Shown one piece after another: positions 1 through 7,700 of a stretch of DNA of 64,000 bases; position 1 is the first letter of the stretch, and every line of letters begins with the position of its first letter. The position numbers were made by a program, and so were the translations under genes. Origin of the DNA: Chloroflexota bacterium (GTDB lineage Bacteria; Chloroflexota; Anaerolineae; Aggregatilineales; J027); NCBI GenBank assembly GCA_016234595.1, contig JACRBG010000035.1, positions 62,001 to 126,000 on the forward strand. The letters run 5' to 3'. The notes under the pieces are model-generated. The model was not told the DNA's origin, ran no database searches, and saw only the letters and a program-made list of their open reading frames with translations.

Positions 1-1092
1 CGATTGATGTTGAATCGTTAGGTTGCCACGCGGCCCATTGATATGAACAGCGGGGAGTTGATGGGCCAGCACCCCACCAGATTGGATACTCTGGGTTAAC
101 ATTTGGGCGGTCTCATAGCCTAGGCTGGCAAAAGCATCGGGAGTATGACCCACGAGGCGACGATAGTCCGTTGAAAAAGCTGTGTTTTGGGCATTATCCA
201 AATCTATCAGCCACGATGTTCCAAAATACATATCCACTGGAGCCATGGCTCGATCATCCAACATGAAGGCAGTGCCCATCAGAGTGCTATTGGGAGCAAG
301 GTCAGCAAAATAGCGCAAAAAGTCATGGGTGGGTTCGCCATTATAGGCCGCAAACACGACATCCGGTTGGGCCGCTTGCAAAGCTGCCATAGCATCAGGC
401 ATGCCATCATTATCAGGCGAAATATGCGTAACCGCCCGCCCTATAATCGTTCCACCGGCGCTTTCGAAACCACTTTGAAAAGCGTAAAAGGAATCATAGC
501 CGCTTTCATAGAAGGACGAAATCATAAAAGCCCGGTTGCCCTTATGCTGGGCAGCCCATCGGCCAGCCGCCCAATTGGATTGCCAATAATTGAGCGTCGC
601 ATGGAAAATATAGGGGCTGCTTTCGTGGGAGCGCGGCATCGTCTCGCCTGCCCCAACGACGAGTAAGACTTTTTGTTCGGCTTCAAATAAAGGTTGTAAA
701 CGCAAAGCGGTTGGGGTGCTGACCATGCCAATCACCAAATCAACATCAGCCTCTTTGAGCAATTGGGTGGCCTTACGTAAGGCTACCGTTGAACCCAGAC
801 CAATGGATTCAGGGATGAGTTGTACTCGGCCAAAATCCGATTTGACTTGGTCAAAATATAATTGCATCCCATTCATCAACTGGGTGGTCATACCGGGTCG
901 GATATTTGAAGAAGGCAGCAACAGACCAATTTTCAGGGTTGTCGGCGTAGAAGGCAATGAATTGGAGACGGTCTGGGCCAATACACGGTCGGGGAATTGG
1001 AGCGATGGGTTGACCATCATAGCGCCCGTCCCTAAGCCCAACATTTTTACAAAGTCGCGTCGCCCCAACCTTGACCATTTACGATTGTTCAC
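1..1092 (-). CDS. ABC-type substrate-binding protein (Peripla_BP_6-like), 3' end beyond the window
   Basis: This is a periplasmic-binding protein of the branched-chain amino acid/amide type, 364 codons visible and open to the left edge, so its C-terminus is missing. The start is GTG at 1092, with GAGGAG seven bases upstream. The N-terminus carries a Tat-like motif (GRRDFVKMLG, about residues 10-19) and a hydrophobic stretch, then the mature domain from about residue 45 (TLKIGLLLPSS). VDLVIGMVSTPTAL and the DVVFAAY region fit the two-lobed fold. No permease or ATPase gene is visible. It is the last visible gene of a tight operon with tail-collar proteins, 11 bases after the DUF6916-like gene. 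It may act as a sensor or ligand carrier rather than an importer subunit. The ligand cannot be read from sequence. Confidence 0.8.
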   Translation of the reverse strand, partial: MNNRKWSRLGRRDFVKMLGLGTGAMMVNPSLQFPDRVLAQTVSNSLPSTPTTLKIGLLLPSSNIRPGMTTQLMNGMQLYFDQVKSDFGRVQLIPESIGLGSTVALRKATQLLKEADVDLVIGMVSTPTALRLQPLFEAEQKVLLVVGAGETMPRSHESSPYIFHATLNYWQSNWAAGRWAAQHKGNRAFMISSFYESGYDSFYAFQSGFESAGGTIIGRAVTHISPDNDGMPDAMAALQAAQPDVVFAAYNGEPTHDFLRYFADLAPNSTLMGTAFMLDDRAMAPVDMYFGTSWLIDLDNAQNTAFSTDYRRLVGHTPDAFASLGYETAQMLTQSIQSGGVLAHQLPAVHINGPRGNLTIQHQS

Positions 1093-1103
1093 GATGTATC
1101 TCC

Positions 1104-1409
1104 TCAATTAAAAATTGCCTCGTAATAACGCCCGTTTTCGTCCATACCCACTGGCACAATAAAAATATCATAAGTACCCACTTGGGGATGCTCGATTTTA
1201 AATATATGCTGATGCAGAATCACGGTAGCATCCGGTGCAGCCCGGAAAAGGATAGAGAAAGCACGCCGGTGGCCCGGTAGACTGCGATTAGCGTTTAGCT
1301 CTGTAACTTTGTCTAAGACTACAAGCAGTGAAGCGCCTTCTTTGTAATGCACCTGAAATTCTTGGTTTAGGTAAGGCATAAAATCAGCACTGGTCAGTTT
1401 ATCAAGCAT
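1104..1409 (-). CDS. DUF6916-like small protein
   Basis: A 101-residue soluble protein without signal peptide or membrane segment. The pattern of an N-terminal F-x-V (EFQVHY), a central PGHRRAFSILFRA and a C-terminal YDIFIVPVG resembles the DUF6916 family, which I recall next to tail-collar proteins; this assignment is from memory. The start ATG has AGGA seven bases upstream. It lies between the acetyltransferase (gap about 9 bases) and the binding-protein gene (gap 11 bases), so it is part of the same operon. No enzymatic motif is visible. The small beta-rich fold could be an adaptor or a chaperone for the tail-collar proteins, which is a guess from context only. Confidence 0.65.
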   Translation of the reverse strand: MLDKLTSADFMPYLNQEFQVHYKEGASLLVVLDKVTELNANRSLPGHRRAFSILFRAAPDATVILHQHIFKIEHPQVGTYDIFIVPVGMDENGRYYEAIFN

Positions 1410-1418
1410 CGCTTTTTC

Positions 1419-1904
1419 CTATTGGGGTAGCCACTCCATTAAGGTATAGACACCGTTTTGGGCTACTACCTGAAATCCCAGTCGCACGTAGAGTTGATAG
1501 GCCGGATTGTAGTTTTCGACATGTAGGCGCACCGCTACACCCTCGGCGGTGGCTTTGGCAAGCAGGTTGCGAATGAATTGTGACCCAAGGCCCTGATTAC
1601 GGCTGGCTGGCATCAATGCAATGTCCATTAAACGATATTCGTCTTCACGCCGCTGAATATAGATGCGTCCAATCGGTTGGCCGTCTTGCAAGATAAGACT
1701 GAATTCAGCATCAGGGTATTGCTGATGATAATATTGATGTTGAGCATTAAACTGAGACTCTAAAAAAGCCGTTTTCTCAACATCGCTCCACGGAACAAAG
1801 CGCATTTCATATTCGCGGGTGGAGGCATAAAGATCACACAGAAATCCCAAATCAGCGTCGTTAATGGGGCGCAAGGTGATTTCTGCTGGCAGGTTCTGTA
1901 GCAT
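1419..1904 (-). CDS. GNAT family N-acetyltransferase
   Basis: A 161-residue GNAT acetyltransferase predicted to transfer an acetyl group from acetyl-CoA to an amine. Motif A is seen as MPASRNQGLGSQFIRNLL (R-x-x-G-x-G/A acetyl-CoA loop), followed by LHVENYNPAYQLYVRLGF, the usual GNAT C-terminal region. ATG 1904 is preferred because GGGTAAG lies just upstream. A GTG at 1916 in frame would add four residues and overlap the tail-collar gene by 8 bases. It sits inside the tail-collar operon between the third collar gene and the DUF6916-like gene, so its substrate may be one of the collar proteins. That is inference. Confidence 0.82.
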   Translation of the reverse strand: MLQNLPAEITLRPINDADLGFLCDLYASTREYEMRFVPWSDVEKTAFLESQFNAQHQYYHQQYPDAEFSLILQDGQPIGRIYIQRREDEYRLMDIALMPASRNQGLGSQFIRNLLAKATAEGVAVRLHVENYNPAYQLYVRLGFQVVAQNGVYTLMEWLPQ

Positions 1905-1908
1905 TTTC

Positions 1909-2439
1909 TTACCCACGTGGTGGGAAAATACCCGCTAGGGCAATGATAAAGGTGACAGCCAAATAGGGTTGCAGATTGTTATGGGGCTGGTTTCCCCCCG
2001 CTATGCCTAAAGCAAGTGGATGCATGACCGAAGTTGGCCCGCCAGTAGGAGCATAAATGGGAGCCTCGACCGATGGAGCTAAATAGGCATTGGTTGGGTT
2101 GTTGTCATCTGCGAGTAAACTGCCACCATTAGTAGCATTCACAACATGGCTATGGGCTGGTATTTCAGTCTGAATTAAAGTAACGGCTCCGTAACCATCG
2201 GATTCGCCAATAAAGTGGTCGGAAAGCCCCGGCCCTTGGCCCCAAAACATAGGGGCTCGGCCTTGAAGATCAGGTAGGCCAAATGTGCTTCGTCCATCAC
2301 CCCCATAATTTGTTCCAAGTAATGAGAAGACTGCCGTGTTTTGGGAAATGCTCATGATTTGACCATTGCAAAAGGCATAGCCGCGTGGAGCAAAATTACC
2401 GCCAAACATTTTGATTTCTGCAAGAAATGGTTCGGACAT
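1909..2439 (-). CDS. Tail-collar domain (MdpB-type) protein, third paralogue
   Basis: A 176-residue member of the phage tail-collar/microcystin-dependent-protein family. It opens with MSEPFLAEIKMFGGNFAP and shows the collar signature (GYAFCNGQ, TNYGGDGRSTFGLPDLQGR, about residues 18-65), then a variable middle (HSHVVNAT, about residue 90) and a conserved end (GGNQPHNNLQPYLAVTFIIA). The start at 2439 is supported by GAGAGG eight bases upstream; a longer frame to 2496 would run into the preceding gene. No signal peptide is visible. Such proteins form trimeric beta structures at the tips of phage tails. Here there are no baseplate, sheath or capsid genes nearby. It is the last of three adjacent paralogues. 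Confidence 0.9.
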   Translation of the reverse strand: MSEPFLAEIKMFGGNFAPRGYAFCNGQIMSISQNTAVFSLLGTNYGGDGRSTFGLPDLQGRAPMFWGQGPGLSDHFIGESDGYGAVTLIQTEIPAHSHVVNATNGGSLLADDNNPTNAYLAPSVEAPIYAPTGGPTSVMHPLALGIAGGNQPHNNLQPYLAVTFIIALAGIFPPRG

Positions 2440-2449
2440 GTTGACCTCT

Positions 2450-2971
2450 CTAGGCTGGGGTGGGATAAATTCCAAAGAGGGAGATAATGAAACCAACGCA
2501 TAAATAAGGCATCAAATTAGAATGAGGCTGTGACCCGCCAGTCTGGGACACCATTGAACTATGCATAGCTAAGGGGTCAAAAAAATCTTCCGTATAACAA
2601 TCTGAGGCAACCGATTGAGCCAGAATGTTCCCAGAGGGTGTACCGCTTTCGGCAGGGCTAGTGTTGGCATTTATGACATGGTTATGGGAAGGTATTTGAT
2701 TCAGGCTGAGAGTAACTGTTTCCTGACCGCTAGACTGCCCAATGACCCTAGTGCTCAAACCCGGCCCAGTACCTTGATGAATAGGCAAACGACCACGCAG
2801 ATCGGGTAAATTAAAGGTCTCTTGGCCGTCGCCGCCATAGGTCGTCCCGATCAAGCTAAACAAAGTGTCATTTTGCGAGATGGCAATGACTTGACCGTCA
2901 CAAAGAGCCCACCCTAACGGAGCAAAGTTGCCGCCAAACATTTTTATCTCACCAATAAAAGGGTCGGACAT
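2450..2971 (-). CDS. Tail-collar domain (MdpB-type) protein, second paralogue
   Basis: A 173-residue tail-collar protein. The N-terminus (MSDPFIGEIKMFGGNFAPLG) and the core (GWALCDGQ, TTYGGDGQETFNLPDLRGR) match the other two copies, as does the end (GGSQPHSNLMPYLCVGFIIS). The middle differs: it has NTSPAESGTPSGNILAQ and an acidic, aromatic CYTEDFFDP stretch, so each paralogue may present a different surface. The gaps to its neighbours are 30 bases upstream and 10 bases downstream, consistent with one transcript and fixed stoichiometry. It is cytoplasmic by sequence, with no export signal. Confidence 0.9.
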   Translation of the reverse strand: MSDPFIGEIKMFGGNFAPLGWALCDGQVIAISQNDTLFSLIGTTYGGDGQETFNLPDLRGRLPIHQGTGPGLSTRVIGQSSGQETVTLSLNQIPSHNHVINANTSPAESGTPSGNILAQSVASDCYTEDFFDPLAMHSSMVSQTGGSQPHSNLMPYLCVGFIISLFGIYPTPA

Positions 2972-3001
2972 GATTTTTCATTCTCCTTAAATGGCGACAA
3001 A

Positions 3002-3502
3002 TTAGCTTCGAGATGGGAAAATACCCACGATTGCAATGATAAAATTCATGACAAGATAGGGCTGCATATTATCATGCGGCTGGTTCCCGCCCCGAATAGA
3101 TACAGCGGTTGGATTCATCGGCGCAGTGGGGGAAGCCGACGTAGTATAGGGAACCGTCGCAACCGCCAATAGGTTATTATTGGGGTCGGGGGTGGATGCT
3201 GGCGAATTAGAACTCACCAATAAGTGATTGTGGGCTGGCATTTCCGAGTTAATTAGGGTGTGGTTCTCTTGACCTGCCTGTTGACCTAAGACAAACCCGC
3301 CCCCCCAATGGACTGGAACCCGTCCGCGCATATCGGGTAGGCCAAAGGTCGTTTGACCATTGCCTCCATAGGATGTCCCCAGAAGCGAAAAAAGCGCTGA
3401 ATTTTGAGCTATTGATAATAACTGACCATTACAGAAGGCATAGCCTCGAGGTGCATAGCCAAAACTGACTAATTTAATTTCAGCAAGAAAAGGCTCAGAC
3501 AT
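3002..3502 (-). CDS. Tail-collar domain (MdpB-type) protein, first paralogue
   Basis: A 166-residue tail-collar protein, the first of the three in transcription order. It has MSEPFLAEIKLVSFGYAPRG, GYAFCNGQLLSIAQN, TSYGGNGQTTFGLPDMRGR and a C-terminal GGNQPHDNMQPYLVMNFIIA. The start at 3502 is chosen because AAGGGGGA precedes it by a few bases; the frame stays open to 3565, but that stretch overlaps the secreted protein's end. The central part contains SSNSPASTPDPNNNLLA, the usual divergent receptor-facing section in this family. It follows the secreted protein by 20 bases. Confidence 0.9.
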   Translation of the reverse strand: MSEPFLAEIKLVSFGYAPRGYAFCNGQLLSIAQNSALFSLLGTSYGGNGQTTFGLPDMRGRVPVHWGGGFVLGQQAGQENHTLINSEMPAHNHLLVSSNSPASTPDPNNNLLAVATVPYTTSASPTAPMNPTAVSIRGGNQPHDNMQPYLVMNFIIAIVGIFPSRS

Positions 3503-3522
3503 GATTCCCCCTTGGTCTCTTC

Positions 3523-4326
3523 CTAGCGTGCCAAATAATAACGTACCGAAGCGTCTTCGTTCCAAACAAATATATACGGTTTGCCATCAGCGTAGGCGGT
3601 ACTCAGTTGAAATTCCCCGCTTGGCAAGCGATAAACTGTAACAGATTGGCCGGAATAGGGATTTTGGGTCGAGCCTAGAACGGTGCTAGCGCTAGGGATA
3701 CCCACCGCAGCGATTTTTTCGTCGGTGATGGTTAAAATTTGTACGCCACGATTGGTTTCAGGATTCCGTACAAAAAGGCGAATGGAGTCTTTATAGACAA
3801 TCACTGGAGCCGCAAGATCGGTATTTAAGCGGCCATCTTGAATGCCCAAAGTTACATTATAGGTGTTGGAGATTTGGACAACAGGGGCAAGGCCGACGCC
3901 ATTACAAGTGACTACGATAGACGTTGAGCCAATGGCTGCACCATCCGCGCTGCTGTCGACATTGATTGTCACCGACACAGGGGCCACACCGCTGGAAGAA
4001 GTGTAATTGATATAGAAATAACCGGGAGTACCCGCTTGGGCGGTACCACCCGCAGGAATATTAAAAACCGAGGTACTGGCGGGATTGCTAATGTTAGCTG
4101 TATGCGAATTAGCAACCGGGAGATAGGCTAGACGGGTGAAATCACCACTAATGGCAACGTTGGGCCCGCCGCCACTGATGCAGCTTCCATTAAACCCAGT
4201 CAAAAGATAATAGTAACCGACAATACCTTGTTGCGAGGGGGCAGCGTGGACCTGACCAGATTTTAGGACACCCGCGCTAACAGCTATGAGTAAAACTAGG
4301 CCGACACGTTTCAAAAGTCCAAGCAT
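3523..4326 (-). CDS. Secreted protein of unknown function at the head of the tail-collar operon
   Basis: A 267-residue exported protein. The signal peptide is clear: Lys/Arg at residues 6-7, a hydrophobic core VGLVLLIAVSAGVL, and probable cleavage after VHA (about residue 28). The mature part is rich in Ser, Thr, Gly and Val and looks beta-rich, with two sections: a Gly/Ser part at about residues 30-160 and a C-terminal part with NTYNVTLGIQDGRLN and VTVYRLPSGEFQLSTAYADGKPYIFVW. I do not recognise a family. The start ATG has GGAGG seven bases upstream. It is the first gene of the operon that holds the three collar proteins, and it diverges from the giant Calx-beta gene, so it may share a promoter region with it. 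Confidence 0.75.
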   Translation of the reverse strand: MLGLLKRVGLVLLIAVSAGVLKSGQVHAAPSQQGIVGYYYLLTGFNGSCISGGGPNVAISGDFTRLAYLPVANSHTANISNPASTSVFNIPAGGTAQAGTPGYFYINYTSSSGVAPVSVTINVDSSADGAAIGSTSIVVTCNGVGLAPVVQISNTYNVTLGIQDGRLNTDLAAPVIVYKDSIRLFVRNPETNRGVQILTITDEKIAAVGIPSASTVLGSTQNPYSGQSVTVYRLPSGEFQLSTAYADGKPYIFVWNEDASVRYYLAR

Positions 4327-4710
4327 GATACAGCCTCCAATAACGGGTATAGATATAAAAACGCAAAACTGCCTGTCTTGGAGCAGCTTTGGATTATGAT
4401 CTTTTTATAAAGGCGAAATGGGCCTTAATAGAGATTGTATTGCAGATGGAAACGAAGTCAAGGATTCTATCTGAATTTTATATAAATTTTTTGGCGTGGC
4501 TTTTTTAAAAGAAGGCATGAATTCGTGAATTTATGATGAATTTTCCGAGTTTACATTAACGCGGCGACCATCTCCATTTATAATTAAACATTGACTTAGT
4601 CTTTATTTGATAAATAACCAATTTCAGCCAGCTTGCTAGGCCACAGTTGACTGATTGCAAATTGTGAAGTACCCAATCATCATTCCATGCAAAAATTTAG
4701 GAGTGCCATT
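4327..4710. promoter_or_regulatory. AT-rich divergent intergenic region between the tail-collar operon and the Calx-beta gene
   Basis: About 380 bases separate the two divergent starts. The stretch is clearly more AT-rich than its surroundings and contains several TATA-like words (near 4350 and 4480) and two TTGACT words (near 4591 and 4648). No pair has clean -35/-10 spacing, so I name no exact promoter. No open frame or stable hairpin is evident. It most likely holds the promoters of both units. Confidence 0.4.
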
Positions 4711-7700
4711 ATGCCATATCACGGCCTAAGCAAGAGGCAGTTGTCAGTTGCCAATTACAGGCGTCGATACTTACCTTTTAGATCTTTGACCACAGTTTTT
4801 GTTATTGGCTTGGTGCTAGTGGTCAGTTTTTTACAATTTACGCATCGGGCTGAAGCGGTACTGACCTCATTAGGTAGTGAGACTATCCTCAACAGCTATA
4901 CTACTAATAACCAAAGTGCACCCCAAGTCGCTGTTTTACCCAACGGCAACTTTGTTACTGTTTGGGAGAGTGAGGGGGAAGATGGCAGCGGTAAAGGCAT
5001 CTTCGCTCGGTTTTACAATAGTTCGGGTACTGCGATAGGATCGGAAATTCAGATCAACGTCTTTACGACGAATGATCAACGCAACCCGCATGTAGCCGTT
5101 TCCAATAGCGCCATTGGAATTGTTTGGGAAAGCCGCTATCAATTTGGGAGTGCTCTATCTGGAGTCATGAGGCTCTTTGACTTCAGCGGGGCAGCACTCA
5201 CCGGGGAAATACAAATTTCAACTTTAGTCTTTCAAAAAGACTTTGGGACTGCTTTTAACTCCTTGACCGGGGATGTTGTGGTGACGTGGAGTACCCTCAA
5301 TAATGTGTACTTCCAACGCTTTAACTCGGCAGGGGCACCGCAGGGCAGTCGTGTTCAGGTTAATGGGGGAAGCTCATCCTATGCCGTCGCAACCTCTGTC
5401 GCGGTTAATCCCCTAAACGGCGATTTTATTGTGGTGTGGCGCGAAACGAATTTATCGTATATGGCGGGGGATGTCTATTATCGCCGCTATAATGCCAGCG
5501 GCACAGCTTATGGCGCGGCTACCTTACTTTCGACCTCCAGTGGCGACCAATCGAACCCTTACATTACCAGCAACCACAATGGCAATTTTGTAGCGGTGTG
5601 GGATGTCATCAATGGCACCAGTGTTGATATTTATGGCACTCGAATTGCTGCAAGCGGGGCGCTGGCGGGAACAGAATTTCGGGTGAATAGCACCGCCGAT
5701 GACACGGTAGGTGTGCCAAAAGTGACCATGGATAGCTATGCCAATTTTGTTGTGGCGTGGTCAGCTAATGACGGCAGTAGCGACGGAATCTATGCCCGGA
5801 GTTTTAATGGCAGCGCCGTCGCCCAAGATGCCAGCCCGATATTGGTCAATACAACGACTGCAAGCGCCCAAAATTCGGCAGGCATCGCGATCAACAGTGC
5901 CAATGTGACGTTTGTGGTTTGGTCGAGCTCATTGGGCGGTTTTAGCGACGTTTACGGGCGGCGCATGGATGGCGGTTTCCCCCTACCCAGTGCTACGATT
6001 GTCGAAAGTGGCGGCACTACGGCTATTACCGAGGGTGGGGCGACCGACAGCTATACGGTCGTTTTGACCGCACAACCCTCTGCTGCTGTGACCATTACCG
6101 CCGACCCTGATGGGCAATGCGATTTAGGGGCCGGAGCAGGCAATCCAATTACGCTGACCTTTAATTCAGCCTCAGCCCCCTTGTGGAGTACACCCCAGAC
6201 CGTCACCGTGACAGCAGTGGATGATAGTCTTTATGAAGGCAACCATACATGCGTCATTACCCATTCGGCCAGCAGTGGTGACGCAGCTTATAACGGGGTT
6301 ACTATCAGCAACGTGACAGCCACTATCACGGATAATGACCCCCAACCCACTTTAAGCATTAACGATGTCACTTTGACCGAAGGCGACAGTGGGACAATCA
6401 ATGCCACCTTTACGGTCACATTAACTGGTTCTAGTGCGGTTGTGACGACGGTCAATGTGGCGACGGCGAACGACACGGCGACCGCCCCTGCTGACTTCAC
6501 GGCGATTTCGAGTACTCCTCTCACCTTTAATCCGGGTGGGCCACTGACCCAAACCGTGACCGTCGTCGTCAACGGCGATACGATTGATGAAGGTGCCAGT
6601 GAGCAATTCTTTGTCAATCTCTCTGGTGCGACCAATGCCACGATTAGCGATGGTCAAGGGGTCGGAACCATCACCGATGATGACAGCGCTCCAGTCATTT
6701 CCATTGATGATGTGACTATCACCGAAGGCAACAGTGGGACGGTTAACGCAATCTTCACCGTCAGCCTGTCCAATGGTAGCGCTTCCGTCGTGACAGTCGA
6801 TTACATCACGGCGAATGACACGGCGACCGCCCCAAGTGACTTCACCACCCTAGCATCCAATACTTTGACCTTTAATCCGGGTGGTACACTCACCCAAACC
6901 GTGACCGTCGTCGTCAACGGCGATACGATTGATGAAGGCACCAGTGAACAATTCTTCGTCAATCTCTCCGGTGCAACCAATGCCACCGTCGGGGATAATC
7001 AAGGGGCTGGCACCATCACCGACGATGATAATGCTCCGGTCATTTCCATTGATGATGTGACCGTCACCGAAGGCAACAGTGGAACGGTTAATGCCATCTT
7101 CACCGTCAGCCTGTCCAATGGTAGCGCTTCCGTCGTGACAGTTGATTACATCACGGCGAATGACACGGCGACCGCCCCAAGTGACTTCACTGCCCTAGCC
7201 TCCAATATTTTGACCTTTAATCCGGGTGGTGCACTCACCCAAACCGTTACCGTCGTCGTCAACGGCGATACGATTGATGAAGGTGCCAGTGAGCAGTTCT
7301 TCGTCAACCTCTCTGGTGCAAACAATGCCACCGTCAGGGATAATCAAGGGACTGGCACCATCACCGATGACGATGCGGCCCCCAGCCTCAGTATCAATGA
7401 TGTGACCGTTACTGAGGGCGACAGTGGCACAGTCAATGCGACCTTTACGGTCAGCCTCAACAGCACTGCGCCTACTAACATCACGGTTAACTATGCCACC
7501 GCCAATGACACCGCCACCGCGCCAAGCGACTACACTGCCCTGTCTTCCACGACCCTAACGTTCAATCCGGGCGGCGCACTCACCCAAACAATCACAGTGG
7601 TGGTCAACGGCGACACGATGGATGAAGGCACCAGTGAGCAGTTCTTTATCAACCTTTCTGGTGCGACCAATGCCACGATTGGCGATGCGCAGGGCGTCGG

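Noticed and set aside
187-1111. Plus-strand open frames of 159 and 131 codons
   Set aside because: The minus strand here encodes a clear binding protein with a start, ribosome binding site and family motifs; the plus frames are shadows.
1909-3502. Tail-collar genes considered as part of a prophage or tailocin
   Set aside because: No capsid, terminase, sheath, baseplate, holin or integrase gene is present in the window, and the downstream neighbours are chromosomal-type genes. The left side is unseen, so this is provisional.
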